DNA of 64,000 nucleotides from UBA6136 sp964386975. Its GTDB lineage: Bacteria; Pseudomonadota; Gammaproteobacteria; Methylococcales; Methylococcaceae. The stretch is from the NCBI GenBank assembly GCA_964386975.1, contig CAYLUS010000001.1, forward strand, positions 1-64,000. Direction: 5' to 3'. Of this stretch, positions 17,681 through 26,452 are shown in pieces. Position 1 is the first letter of the stretch. Every line of letters begins with the position of its first letter. Under the pieces are notes generated by a model. The model searched no databases. It had not been told where the DNA came from and worked only from the letters and a program-made list of their open reading frames with translations. The translations under genes were made by a program, and so were the position numbers.

Positions 17681-18772
17681 CTAGCCACCAAGCGGTGTCA
17701 GTTTCGGATCAACATCCGCATTCTGTCCCCGATGACGCAGGCAGTGATCCATGAGTACGATCGCCACCATGGCCTCTGCAATGGGCGTAGCCCGGATGCC
17801 GACACAGGGATCATGGCGACCGGTGGTGATGAGTTCGACCGACTCACCACGGACATTAATGGCGCGCCCAGGCAATCTCAAGCTGGAAGTTGGCTTGAGC
17901 GCGATGCTGGCGACAATCGCTTGGCCCGAGGAAATCCCACCGAGAATACCCCCGGCATGATTACTCAGAAAACCCTCGGGTGCCATTTCATCCCGAAATT
18001 CGGTTCCTTTGGCCTCGACACAGTCAAATCCATCACCGATCTCGACCGCTTTCACAGCATTAATGCTCATCAGGGCGTGGGCCAGATCCGCATCTAGGCG
18101 ATCAAAGATGGGTTCACCCCACCCGGGAGGGACCTGATCGGCAATCACATTAATTCTGGCACCGATCGAATTACCTTCCTTGCGCAGCGCGTCCATGTAG
18201 GTCTCAAGCGCTTCCACCTTACCGGCATCGGGACAGAAAAAGGGATTTCGGTTCACTTCCGCCCAATCGACACACTCAATGCGAATCGGGCCCAATTGCG
18301 CCAGATAACCACGAATCTGAATACCAAATCGCTCATTGAGATATTTTTTGGCAATCGCGCCTGCTGCGACCCGCATCGCGGTCTCGCGCGCCGAGGAGCG
18401 CCCACCGCCCCGATAATCCCTGAACCCATACTTCATGTGATAGGTGTAATCGGCGTGGGCCGGCCGGAACTGAGTGGCAATGTCACCATAATCCTTGGAC
18501 CGCTGGTCGACATTCTCGATGAGCAGTCCGATCGGGGTTCCGGTGGTCTTGCCCTCAAAGACACCTGAGAGGATTCGGACCTCATCCGGTTCTCGACGCT
18601 GGGTTGTATGACGAGAGGTTCCCGGTCGCCGCCGATCCAGATCCACTTGCAGGTCCTGCTCCGTCAGGGCCAGCCCAGGCGGGCATCCATCAACGATGCA
18701 TCCGATGGCAGGGCCATGGCTTTCTCCGAATGAGGTGACCGTAAACAGCTTTCCTATGGTATTGCCGGACAT
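17681..18772 (-). CDS. aroC: Chorismate synthase
   Basis: AroC catalyses the last step of the shikimate pathway, EPSP to chorismate, with reduced FMN. The 363-aa protein has all three family signatures: GESHGPAIGCIVDGCPPG, DYRGGGRSSARETA and the region GFLSNHAGGILGGISSGQ. The TRRP-type segment reads RRRPGTSRHTTQRREPD. Length is typical. It lies between the TesA-like esterase and the MFS gene on the same strand, 21 nt after the former. Confidence 0.98.
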   Translation of the reverse strand: MSGNTIGKLFTVTSFGESHGPAIGCIVDGCPPGLALTEQDLQVDLDRRRPGTSRHTTQRREPDEVRILSGVFEGKTTGTPIGLLIENVDQRSKDYGDIATQFRPAHADYTYHMKYGFRDYRGGGRSSARETAMRVAAGAIAKKYLNERFGIQIRGYLAQLGPIRIECVDWAEVNRNPFFCPDAGKVEALETYMDALRKEGNSIGARINVIADQVPPGWGEPIFDRLDADLAHALMSINAVKAVEIGDGFDCVEAKGTEFRDEMAPEGFLSNHAGGILGGISSGQAIVASIALKPTSSLRLPGRAINVRGESVELITTGRHDPCVGIRATPIAEAMVAIVLMDHCLRHRGQNADVDPKLTPLGG

Positions 18773-18793
18773 TGTGGGCCTTTACTCGCAAGA

Positions 18794-19459
18794 TTAAGGG
18801 GTTTGGATTGCGCCGGATTGACGCAGATCCTTCAACACGGAGTCGGCGATCAGCTGGTACCCCTTGGGGTTGGGGTGGACGGAATCGGAGTGATATTCCT
18901 TGTGCCGGACGATCTGCTCCAAGGCAAACGTCTCGACCGGAATATCGAACTCCCGACCGATCGCCTCGTAAAACTTTGGCGGGGTCCGCATGACACCGAA
19001 CTTCGGCACGGCGATCAGAAGCACATCAATACCGCGATCCCGCGCCATCTTCACCATGGCCTTGAGATTAGCCGCCGCCTTTTCCTCACTCAGGGAGCGC
19101 AGAAGGTCATTGGCGCCATGACAGAGAATCAGGAGGCTGGGTTCATATTCATCCAGCCAGATCGGGAGTCGCTTGAGACCCTCGCCCGAGAGCTCCCCAG
19201 CAACCCCGCCATTAATCACAGTCCGCTGGATCAGCGCCTGCAGGCGGGCAGGGTAACTGTCCTCGGGCAACACCCCGATTCCGAACGTAAGGCTGTCTCC
19301 AAACGCCAACACCTTGGCATCCTTCGTCAAGGGTTTTTGCTTGGGCATCTGCGTTTTCTGGCACCCAAGAAGGCTGACCAGCACCAGCGCCATGAGCAGG
19401 CCAAAAGACCCGGCATGCCTTGGCTGTTTGAATCCCGAAAACACCATGAGCAGACTCAA
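18794..19459 (-). CDS. SGNH-hydrolase lipoprotein (TesA/arylesterase-like)
   Basis: This 221-aa GDSL/SGNH hydrolase has block I FGDSLTFG, block II Gly in NGGVAGELSGEG, block III CHGAND, and block V DSVHPNPKG with the catalytic Asp/His. The N-terminus has a hydrophobic segment ending LVSLLGC, a lipobox, so the protein is probably lipidated and faces the periplasm, unlike soluble TesA. Its ATG overlaps the prmB stop by ATGA, which fixes the start. The natural substrate (thioester, phospholipid or aryl ester) is not determinable. Confidence 0.9.
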   Translation of the reverse strand: MSLLMVFSGFKQPRHAGSFGLLMALVLVSLLGCQKTQMPKQKPLTKDAKVLAFGDSLTFGIGVLPEDSYPARLQALIQRTVINGGVAGELSGEGLKRLPIWLDEYEPSLLILCHGANDLLRSLSEEKAAANLKAMVKMARDRGIDVLLIAVPKFGVMRTPPKFYEAIGREFDIPVETFALEQIVRHKEYHSDSVHPNPKGYQLIADSVLKDLRQSGAIQTP

Positions 19460-20373
19460 CCCTCGACGAAAACGTCGAGCTGATCCCGCCGCAGAAGGAA
19501 AACCCCATCACCTCCACGCTCGAAGTCCAACCAACAAAATTCCACGTCCGGATACCTTGCCACCAAGGCCTCGGCCGCACTGCCGACCTCTACGATGAGA
19601 ATGCCATTCGGACGCAGGTGCACGGAGGCCCCGGCCAGAATCCGCTTGACGCAATCGAGGCCGTCTTCCCCTGATTCAAGCCCAAGCCGAGGCTCCCTGT
19701 GAAACTCCTCCGGCAGCGCCTGCCACTCCGAGAGACTCACATAGGGGGGATTGCTGACGATGATGTCATAGCTTCGTCCCTGAAGCTCCGAGTACACATC
19801 GGAGCGTACGGCTTCAACCTGATCCTTGACGCCCAAACGATCGATGTTGATGCGGGCCACCTCAAGCGCTTCAGAAGAGATGTCGGCGGCATCCACCCGC
19901 GCATCCGGAAAGGCATGGGCGCAGGCGATGGCAATACACCCGCTTCCGGTACACAAATCCAGGATACCGTCTACGGCATCCGCATCAATCCAGGGCTGGA
20001 ACTGCTGTTCGATCAGTTCTGCGATGGGAGAGCGGGGAACCAAGACACGCTCATCCACATAAAAGGACAGCCCCGCAAAGGGTGCCTCATGGGTCAGGTA
20101 GGCCAGAGGCACACGCTCGTGCAGACGCCGCTCGATCAAATCCAGAACCTGCGCCTTTTCAGCGAGCGTCAGCCGAGCGGCAAAGTAGCCGCCCGGTGTC
20201 TCATAGGGAAGCTTCAGGGCAAACAACACCAGGGCGGCTGCTTCATCGAGGGCACTGGCTGTGCCATGGCCGAAGAACAGATTGCTCCCCCCGAACACGC
20301 TGGCTGCGTAGCGCACAAAATCCCGAAGGGTCTCAAGACTCTCAAGCGCAGACTGACGATCAAAGTGACTCAT
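19456..20373 (-). CDS. prmB: Ribosomal protein L3 N5-glutamine methyltransferase PrmB
   Basis: PrmB methylates a glutamine of ribosomal protein uL3 during 50S assembly. The 305-aa product has the N-terminal RQSALESLETLRDFVRYA helices and LFFGHGTASALDEAA segment typical of PrmB rather than PrmC. It also has the SAM motif ILDLCTGSGCIAIA, the catalytic NPPY motif (NPPYVSLSEW) and EPRLGLESGEDGLD. It overlaps argC upstream and the esterase downstream by ATGA. Closeness to aroC matches other gammaproteobacteria. Confidence 0.95.
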   Translation of the reverse strand: MSHFDRQSALESLETLRDFVRYAASVFGGSNLFFGHGTASALDEAAALVLFALKLPYETPGGYFAARLTLAEKAQVLDLIERRLHERVPLAYLTHEAPFAGLSFYVDERVLVPRSPIAELIEQQFQPWIDADAVDGILDLCTGSGCIAIACAHAFPDARVDAADISSEALEVARINIDRLGVKDQVEAVRSDVYSELQGRSYDIIVSNPPYVSLSEWQALPEEFHREPRLGLESGEDGLDCVKRILAGASVHLRPNGILIVEVGSAAEALVARYPDVEFCWLDFERGGDGVFLLRRDQLDVFVEG

Positions 20374-21401
20374 GGATACGTCCCGAATCTGGCAAGACCA
20401 GTGGTTTCATTGCACCCGAACATCAGATTCAGACACTGGACTGCCTGGCCGGCGGCACCCTTGACCAGATTATCAATCACCGAAAGGACCACCAGCATGT
20501 CTCCTGTGGGCGGCTGATGCACTGCAATCTGGCAGCGATTGCTGCCTCGGACGTTACGGGTATCCGGATGAGCACCCTTTGAGAGAATATCTACGAAGGC
20601 CGCTTGCGCGTAGGTCGACTCTAGCGTTGCCTGAACCCTGTCAATCGGGGCAGTGGCCTTGAGGTAGAGCGTGGAATGAATGCCCCGAATCATCGGGGTC
20701 AAATGGGGAACGAAGGTCAGGGGCACCTCCTTGCCTGCAAACAGACGAAAACCCTGCCGGATTTCAGGCCAGTGCCGATGTCCCTTGACCGAATAGGCTT
20801 TGAAACTCTCGCCGGTCTCGCTCATCAAAATGGCCATCTCCGCCTTGCGTCCCGCACCACTGACCCCGGATTTCACATCGGCGATGACAAAGTCATCGCC
20901 CACACAACCGGTCTTCAGCAAGGGCAAGAGGGGCAATTGGACGGAGGTCGGATAGCATCCCGGGCAGGCAATCAGATCCGCACCGATGATCGCCTCCCGG
21001 TTCCATTCCGGCAAGCCGTAGACCGCCCGATCCAGAAGCTCCGGGCAAACATGAGGCTCCCCGTACCATGTTTCCCATTCCGCCGAATCTTTTAACCTAA
21101 AATCAGCAGCAAGGTCGATCACCCGGATGCCCCGATGCAGCAGTTCGGGTGCCATCCGCATCGCCGTCCCGTTAGGCGTTGCGAACAAGACGACGTCACA
21201 CGTCTTAAGGGCGCCCAGATCCGGTTCCACAAAGGGGAACGAATAGGCGCCCCTGAGGTTCGGGTAGACATCCGAGATGAGGCGGCCGGCATCTCCTCTT
21301 GAGGTGGCGGCGACCACCTCCACCTCCGGATGGCCTGCCAGAATGCGCATTAGCTCAACGCCCGTGTAACCGGTGCCGCCGACGATTCCTGCCCGAATCA
21401 T
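20370..21401 (-). CDS. argC: N-acetyl-gamma-glutamyl-phosphate reductase
   Basis: ArgC reduces N-acetylglutamyl phosphate to the semialdehyde in arginine synthesis. The 343-aa product has the NADP-binding GIVGGTGYTGVELMRIL, the catalytic cysteine motif ACPGCYPTS, and SGVSGAGRKAE, which mark the type 1 enzyme. The start ATG at 21401 gives the expected MIRAGIVGG N-terminus. It is first of argC-prmB-esterase-aroC-MFS, joined to prmB by an ATGA overlap. Confidence 0.97.
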   Translation of the reverse strand: MIRAGIVGGTGYTGVELMRILAGHPEVEVVAATSRGDAGRLISDVYPNLRGAYSFPFVEPDLGALKTCDVVLFATPNGTAMRMAPELLHRGIRVIDLAADFRLKDSAEWETWYGEPHVCPELLDRAVYGLPEWNREAIIGADLIACPGCYPTSVQLPLLPLLKTGCVGDDFVIADVKSGVSGAGRKAEMAILMSETGESFKAYSVKGHRHWPEIRQGFRLFAGKEVPLTFVPHLTPMIRGIHSTLYLKATAPIDRVQATLESTYAQAAFVDILSKGAHPDTRNVRGSNRCQIAVHQPPTGDMLVVLSVIDNLVKGAAGQAVQCLNLMFGCNETTGLARFGTYP

Positions 21402-21472
21402 TGCATACAGCCCTCAGAAATTAGGATTTGCCGACCCCGCCAAATGCCCCCAACGGAGCATTAGCGGCAAGG

Positions 21473-21781
21473 TCAGTCCGATTCAGCCAGTTGACCTTCG
21501 AAGCTTTCGACCAGCGTCTTGAGTTTCTGTCCTGACTTGAAGGTGACCACACGACGGGCAGTGATTGGAATTTCTTCACCGGTTTTGGGATTTCGGCCAG
21601 GCCTTTCGCTTTTATCACGTAGGTCAAAATTGCCGAAACCCGAGAGCTTGACCGGTTCGCCTTTAGAAAGCGCCGTCTTGATCTCCTCGAAAAACTGATC
21701 GACCAGATCTTTTGCGTCCTTGCGCGTGATCTCGATCTCGGCCAGTAGCCTCTCCATGAGGTCATTTTTGGTTAAGGCCAT
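21473..21781 (-). CDS. ihfA: Integration host factor subunit alpha
   Basis: This DNA-bending protein has 102 aa. The N-terminal helices (ALTKNDLMERLLAEIEITRKDAKDLV), the DNA-intercalating arm GRNPKTGEEIPITARRVVTF with its conserved proline, and the FKSGQKLK helix identify IhfA rather than HU. The ATG comes one base after the pheT stop (TGA-A-ATG), so it is co-translated with pheT as in E. coli. It ends the translation-factor operon. Confidence 0.97.
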   Translation of the reverse strand: MALTKNDLMERLLAEIEITRKDAKDLVDQFFEEIKTALSKGEPVKLSGFGNFDLRDKSERPGRNPKTGEEIPITARRVVTFKSGQKLKTLVESFEGQLAESD

Positions 21782-21782
21782 T

Positions 21783-24161
21783 TCAGTCCCTCAGCTTGGC
21801 TCCATGCCCGGATGCCAGGCAATCCAGAACGATCTTCACGCCTTGGTCGACCCTGGCATCAACCAGTGTCTCGGCGTCGTCCTGCCAGATCAGTCCGAGC
21901 GCCACGCTCTTGCGACCTGCCTCGACGCCAGGTCCCCGATAGACATCAAAAACCACGACCTCCTGCAAGAGCACACCGCCGGCATCTTGCGCCGTGTGAA
22001 CCAGATCAGCCACCTGCACCTCATCGCCGACGATCAGGGCAATATCCCTCCGCATCGAGGGATAGCGAGAAAGGACCTGGAAACGGGGTAATGCTCTCTC
22101 AAGCAAGGAATCCTGGTCGATTTCTACCAGAAATGTGGGTTGATCGAGCCCCAGTTTCTTTTCCAGCAAGGGATGAAGCAAACCGATGAAGCCCAGTTGT
22201 TTTCCCTCAAGCAGGATACGGGCTGTCTGTCCGGGGTGCAAAGCTGCATGGCTTGCAGGTTCGAATGCAAGGTACTGATGCCGCCCGGTCAATGCCACGA
22301 GGGCTTCGACTTCCGATTTGATATCGAAGAAGTCAACCCGACGCGATTTTTGACCCCACTGCTCTGGATCAACGTCGCCTGAGACAAGCCATGCAAGGGT
22401 TTTAATCTGTTCCAGCCCGTTTACGCTTTTGATAAAGCGTAATCCGCTTTCAAAAAGGCGAATCCGGGTCTGCTGGCGCCGAAGGTTGCGCACCGCGGTG
22501 TCAAGCAAACCTGGCCAAAGGCTGGTGCGCATGACAGCCAGTTCCTGGGATAACGGATTTTTGAGCGCCAGCGGCTCCTGATCGGGCGTTATCTCGCGTT
22601 GCAGACCGGCCTCGACGAAACTGTAGGTAATGACTTCCTGATAACCCCGGTCGACCAGCGTGTCCTTGATTCGGTCAAGATCCAGCGTGCGCTCGGATTG
22701 GGCCCGCATTTGCGCGGGAATCAGTGGATTTCGGCGCGGAAGACGGTCGTAACCATGAACCCGACCGATTTCCTCGATGAGGTCGGCTTCAAGCGTGATG
22801 TCAAAACGGGATGGCGGCGGAATGACTTCCCAGCCCCCATCGAATACGTCAGGATGCATGCCAAGTCCATTGAGAATCGCAAGGACGGCTTCATCCGGGA
22901 GGTTCAGACCGAGGAGCTTTTCGATGCGCTGGGCCCGCAGTCGAATCGGCTGGCGACTCGGCAGATGCTCTGGACTGATGCGTTCAGTCAAAGGGCCCAC
23001 TTGCCCGCCGGCAAGCGTCAGGATAAGGTCAGTCGCACGTTGGATGGCCCGATGCTGCAAGGTAAAACTCACGCCCCGCTCAAACCGATGCGATGAGTCG
23101 GTACTCAACCCATAGCGACGGGCCTTGCCCATGATCCGATCTGGCGTAAAAAAGGCGCACTCTAGAAAAATATTACGCGTTTCTGGACCCACCGCTGTGG
23201 CACTGCCACCCATGATTCCGGCCAGCGCCTGAGGGCCTTGGTCATCGGCAATCACCAAGGTCTCGCCATCGAGCGTAATTTCCTGTCCGTTTAAAAGGGC
23301 CAGCCTTTCTCCGGGCCTGGCCCAGCGTGCATAGACGGTGCCCTGAAGCGTGTCCGCATCAAAGGCATGTAGAGGCTGACCCAATTCCAGCAACACATAA
23401 TTGGTGATATCAACAATCACATCCAGCGAACGGACGCCAGAGCGACGCAGTCGCTCCTTCATCCAAAGTGGCGTCGGCGCGTTTCGGTTGACATCCTGAA
23501 TCAGACGGCCCAGATAGCGAGGACAGGCCTCAGGCGCTGTGAGCTCCACCGCGAGCTCATTCGTGTGGACCGGGCTGTGCTCCTTGATTTCCGTAAGGCT
23601 CACCGGGAGTCCGTTGAGCAAGGCAACCTCTCTTGCGATCCCCTCGACGCTCAGACAATCCGCGCGATTGGGCGTAAGATCCACTTCCACCAGCGTGTCA
23701 TCCAGCGCCAGATACGTTCTGAGATCTTCACCGACCGGGGCATCTTCGGCCAGTTCCATCAAACCGGAACTGTCTTCATCGATTCCGAGCTCCTTGGCAG
23801 AGCAGAGCATGCCGAATGAGGGAATCCCACGGAGCTTGGCCGATTTGATTTTCAGGTCACCTGGCAGACACGCACCCTCGCGGGCCAAGGGCGCCTTCAG
23901 GCCAAGCCGAGCGTTTGGGGCACCACAGACGATCTGAAGGGGGGGTTCGGTGCCGACATTCACCGTGCAGACGCGCAGGCGGTCAGCCTCTGGATGCGGA
24001 TCGGCGGCGATAATTTCACCGACAACGACACCCGAAAACTCACCTGCCGCAGGCGCAACACTGTCGACCTCGAGGCCCGCCATGGTCAGTTGGTGGACCA
24101 GTTCCTGCGTTGAGCGGGTTGGATTTACATACTGCCTGAGCCAGGCTTCACTAAAACGCAT
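21783..24161 (-). CDS. pheT: Phenylalanyl-tRNA synthetase beta subunit
   Basis: PheT forms the alpha2-beta2 PheRS that charges tRNA-Phe. The 792-aa subunit has the N-terminal EMAP/OB-like tRNA-binding domain (GVVVGEIIAADPHPEADRLRVC), the B3/B4 editing domain, B5 with FDITLEADLIEEIGRVHGYD, the catalytic-like core, and a C-terminal anticodon-binding domain (FQVLSRYPSMRRDIALIV). Length is the usual 790-800. It follows pheS by 21 nt and precedes ihfA by one. Confidence 0.98.
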   Translation of the reverse strand: MRFSEAWLRQYVNPTRSTQELVHQLTMAGLEVDSVAPAAGEFSGVVVGEIIAADPHPEADRLRVCTVNVGTEPPLQIVCGAPNARLGLKAPLAREGACLPGDLKIKSAKLRGIPSFGMLCSAKELGIDEDSSGLMELAEDAPVGEDLRTYLALDDTLVEVDLTPNRADCLSVEGIAREVALLNGLPVSLTEIKEHSPVHTNELAVELTAPEACPRYLGRLIQDVNRNAPTPLWMKERLRRSGVRSLDVIVDITNYVLLELGQPLHAFDADTLQGTVYARWARPGERLALLNGQEITLDGETLVIADDQGPQALAGIMGGSATAVGPETRNIFLECAFFTPDRIMGKARRYGLSTDSSHRFERGVSFTLQHRAIQRATDLILTLAGGQVGPLTERISPEHLPSRQPIRLRAQRIEKLLGLNLPDEAVLAILNGLGMHPDVFDGGWEVIPPPSRFDITLEADLIEEIGRVHGYDRLPRRNPLIPAQMRAQSERTLDLDRIKDTLVDRGYQEVITYSFVEAGLQREITPDQEPLALKNPLSQELAVMRTSLWPGLLDTAVRNLRRQQTRIRLFESGLRFIKSVNGLEQIKTLAWLVSGDVDPEQWGQKSRRVDFFDIKSEVEALVALTGRHQYLAFEPASHAALHPGQTARILLEGKQLGFIGLLHPLLEKKLGLDQPTFLVEIDQDSLLERALPRFQVLSRYPSMRRDIALIVGDEVQVADLVHTAQDAGGVLLQEVVVFDVYRGPGVEAGRKSVALGLIWQDDAETLVDARVDQGVKIVLDCLASGHGAKLRD

Positions 24162-24182
24162 GCTTGAGACTGCCTTGAGTGC

Positions 24183-25205
24183 CTAGAACGGGGCAAACTG
24201 CCGGAGAAACTTGAGGTCATTTTCAAAAAACAGGCGAAGGTCATTGATGCCATAGCGCAGCATGGCCATCCGCTCAACACCCAAGCCAAAGGCAAAGCCA
24301 CTGTAGGTTTCAGGGTCTATGCCGACCGATGCAAACACCTTGGGATGAATCATTCCGCAACCCATTACCTCAAGCCAGCCTGTCTGCTTACACACTCTGC
24401 AGCCCTTGCCTTCGCACAATACGCAGGAGATATCGACTTCCGCCGAGGGCTCCGTGAAGGGGAAGTAGGAGGGGCGGAAACGGACGTCTACATCCTTTTC
24501 AAAGAAGTGCCGCAAAAATTCGAAGATAACACCCCGTAGATCGGCAAAACTGACGGATTGATCGACCAGAAAGCCTTCGACCTGATGGAACATCGGCGTA
24601 TGTGTCAAGTCGGAATCGCAGCGGTAAACCCGCCCTGGGGCAAGGATGCGCATCGGGGGACGGGTACTTTCCATCATGCGCACCTGCACCGGAGAGGTAT
24701 GTGTCCTCAGCAGGGTATGGGCATCAAAGTAGAAGGTATCATGCATGGCCCGCGCTGGATGTGAGGCCGGAATATTGAGGGCCTCGAAGTTGTGATAGTC
24801 ATCTTCAACCTCAGGACCTTCGACGATTTCAAATCCGATTTGACGAAACAATTCACTGATGCGGCGCAAGGTCAAGGTGACCGGATGCAACCCTCCGGTT
24901 TTCTGGCCTCGCCCTGGGAGGGTGACGTCAATCGTTTCATTGGCAAGGCGCTGCAGCAAAGCAGCCGCCTCAAGCGCTTGCTTCTTGTCTTCCAGAGATG
25001 CGTTGATCCGGTTCCGGACCTCGTTGATCAGCGCGCCCTGTTCCTTGCGTTCCTCGGCAGGCAGGCCACCGAGCGATTTCATTTGCTCGGTGATCACGCC
25101 CTTCTTGCCCAGAAACTGGACGCGGACCTGATCTAGCGCGGCCAGCGAATCAGCCTCGGCGATTTCCCTCTGGGCCTTCGCGAGCACGTCTTCGAGATGG
25201 TTCAT
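24183..25205 (-). CDS. pheS: Phenylalanyl-tRNA synthetase alpha subunit
   Basis: PheS is the catalytic subunit that activates phenylalanine. The 340-aa product has an N-terminal coiled coil (about 1-90), motif 2 around RVYRCDSDLTHTPMFHQVEG and motif 3 in GFAFGLGVERMAMLRYGI. The Cys-rich CVLCEGKGCRVCKQTGW segment is normal for this bacterial subgroup. The ATG at 25205 matches MNHLEDVLAKA. No phenylalanine-rich leader peptide is visible upstream, but a hairpin lies in the rplT-pheS gap. Confidence 0.98.
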   Translation of the reverse strand: MNHLEDVLAKAQREIAEADSLAALDQVRVQFLGKKGVITEQMKSLGGLPAEERKEQGALINEVRNRINASLEDKKQALEAAALLQRLANETIDVTLPGRGQKTGGLHPVTLTLRRISELFRQIGFEIVEGPEVEDDYHNFEALNIPASHPARAMHDTFYFDAHTLLRTHTSPVQVRMMESTRPPMRILAPGRVYRCDSDLTHTPMFHQVEGFLVDQSVSFADLRGVIFEFLRHFFEKDVDVRFRPSYFPFTEPSAEVDISCVLCEGKGCRVCKQTGWLEVMGCGMIHPKVFASVGIDPETYSGFAFGLGVERMAMLRYGINDLRLFFENDLKFLRQFAPF

Positions 25206-25244
25206 GACCGGGCTTTAGAGAAAAGTGTATGAGGCGCCCGAGCT

Positions 25245-25271
25245 CCCATGATCATGGTGAATGACCATGGG
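25245..25271 (-). promoter_or_regulatory. Hairpin in the rplT-pheS intergenic region
   Basis: A 10-bp stem, CCCATGATCA against TGACCATGGG with one wobble pair in RNA, encloses a 7-nt loop. It lies 20 nt after the rplT stop and 40 nt before the pheS ATG. No U tract follows directly. It could be a processing site, partial terminator or translational control element separating ribosomal from synthetase genes. This is inference from structure only. Confidence 0.45.
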
Positions 25272-25290
25272 CGACTACGGACGTTGGGCG

Positions 25291-25638
25291 TTAACCCTGA
25301 GCGATCTTGGCGAGCGCTGCGAAAGCTTCCTTGTCATAGACCGCAATGTCAGCAAGGACCTTGCGATCGATCGCAACGGAGGCCTTGTTAAGACCTGAAA
25401 TCAGACGACTGTAAGACAAACCGCACTCACGTGCAGCCGCGTTGATACGCGTAATCCACAGCGACCTGAACTGACGCTTCCTCTGGCGACGGTCACGATA
25501 TGCATACTGGCCAGCCTTGATGACTGCCTGCTTGGCAACACGATAAACACGGCTCCGGGCACCGTAGTACCCTTTCGCCTGCTTGAGAACCTTCTTGTGG
25601 CGGGCTCTCGCGGTAACGCCACGTTTTACTCTGGGCAT
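25291..25638 (-). CDS. rplT: 50S ribosomal protein L20
   Basis: L20 (bL20) is an early 23S-rRNA-binding assembly protein. The 115-aa product starts PRVKRGVTARARHKKVLK, with the long basic helix (GYYGARSRVYRVAKQAVIKA) and the RDRRQRKRQFRSLWITRINAA segment. Length is nearly that of E. coli (118). It sits 36 nt after rpmI. In E. coli L20 represses its own operon, but I did not identify the corresponding pseudoknot here. Confidence 0.98.
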   Translation of the reverse strand: MPRVKRGVTARARHKKVLKQAKGYYGARSRVYRVAKQAVIKAGQYAYRDRRQRKRQFRSLWITRINAAARECGLSYSRLISGLNKASVAIDRKVLADIAVYDKEAFAALAKIAQG

Positions 25639-25674
25639 AGGACCCTCTTCACTTGATATCTTGCGTTAAAAAAT

Positions 25675-25872
25675 TCAGCTGTAAGGCAGCATCCGGGCAG
25701 CGCTTTTCACATCAGAGGCATGAATCGCATTCGGGCTACGCAACTGGCGCTTCCGCTTGGTGCTCTTCTTGGTCAGGATGTGACGACGGAACGAGTGGTT
25801 GCACTTGAATCCGCCAGATGCGGTCTTCTTGAATCGCTTCGCCGCACCGCGGTTGGTTTTCAACTTTGGCAT
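25675..25872 (-). CDS. rpmI: 50S ribosomal protein L35
   Basis: L35 (bL35) is a small basic protein of the large subunit. The 65-aa product begins MPKLKTNRGAAKRFKKTASG and includes the conserved HILTKKSTKRKRQLR. Length matches the family (64-66). It lies between infC and rplT, 31 nt after the infC stop, as in most bacteria. Confidence 0.98.
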   Translation of the reverse strand: MPKLKTNRGAAKRFKKTASGGFKCNHSFRRHILTKKSTKRKRQLRSPNAIHASDVKSAARMLPYS

Positions 25873-25903
25873 TGCGCCCTCCAGTTTTGGTACTTGTTGA
25901 TTC

Positions 25904-26431
25904 TTAGGATTTTTTCTTTTTTGGCGCCAGCATCATGACCATCTGGCGACCTTCCATCTTTGGAAACTGTTCTACGGTCGCATGCTCTTGAAGATCGGTT
26001 TCTATCTGCTTCAGCAGATCCATGCCCAATTCTTTATGACTCAGCTCACGACCCCGAAAGCGAACGGTGACCTTTGCTTTATCACCCTCCTCAAGAAACC
26101 GGGTCAGGTTGCGAAGCTTGATCTGATAATCACCCACATCCGTTCCCGGACGGAACTTCACTTCCTTGACCTGAATCTGTTTTTGCTTCTTTTTGGCTGC
26201 GGCCAGTTTCTTGTTGAGCTCGAAACGATATTTGCCATAATCCATGATTCGGCAAACCGGTGGCTCTGCCCCCGGCGAGATCTCGACCAGATCAAGTTCC
26301 ACGTCGTAAGCCATTTGCCGGGCTTCCCGACTCGAGACCACCCCGACCTGATTCCCCTCGGCATCCAGCAAACGTACGCTGGCATACTGAATTTCATCAT
26401 TCAGTCTCGGCTCTTTTCTATCGGCGCTGAT
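25904..26431 (-). CDS. infC: Translation initiation factor IF-3, probable AUC start
   Basis: IF-3 keeps ribosomal subunits apart and checks start codons. The protein has the N-domain LDAEGNQVGVVS, the linker KKLAAAKKKQKQ, and the C-domain KEVKFRPGTDVGDYQIKL. The first usual start codon in frame (TTG at 26371) would cut off the conserved RLNDEIQ region. Extending upstream, the codon ATC at 26429-26431 lies 8 nt after a strong GGAGG and gives a 175-aa protein starting (M)SADRKEPRLNDEIQ. E. coli infC uses AUU, which lets IF-3 repress itself, so a rare AUC start fits known biology. It begins 21 nt after the thrS stop. Confidence 0.93.
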   Translation of the reverse strand: MSADRKEPRLNDEIQYASVRLLDAEGNQVGVVSSREARQMAYDVELDLVEISPGAEPPVCRIMDYGKYRFELNKKLAAAKKKQKQIQVKEVKFRPGTDVGDYQIKLRNLTRFLEEGDKAKVTVRFRGRELSHKELGMDLLKQIETDLQEHATVEQFPKMEGRQMVMMLAPKKKKS

Positions 26432-26446
26432 AGCCAGTTCCTCCAG
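26432..26446 (-). promoter_or_regulatory. Ribosome binding site that sets the infC AUC start
   Basis: On the minus strand the sequence CTGGAGGAACTGGCT runs directly into ATC. GGAGG is a near-perfect anti-SD match with 8-nt spacing. No ATG, GTG or TTG lies at a suitable distance, which decides for ATC. Confidence 0.8.
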
Positions 26447-26452
26447 TAAACG

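Noticed and set aside
25206..25290. Leader peptide for pheS attenuation
   Set aside because: The only short frame (ATG near 25268, 17 codons) has one Phe and starts inside the hairpin, so it does not resemble pheM.
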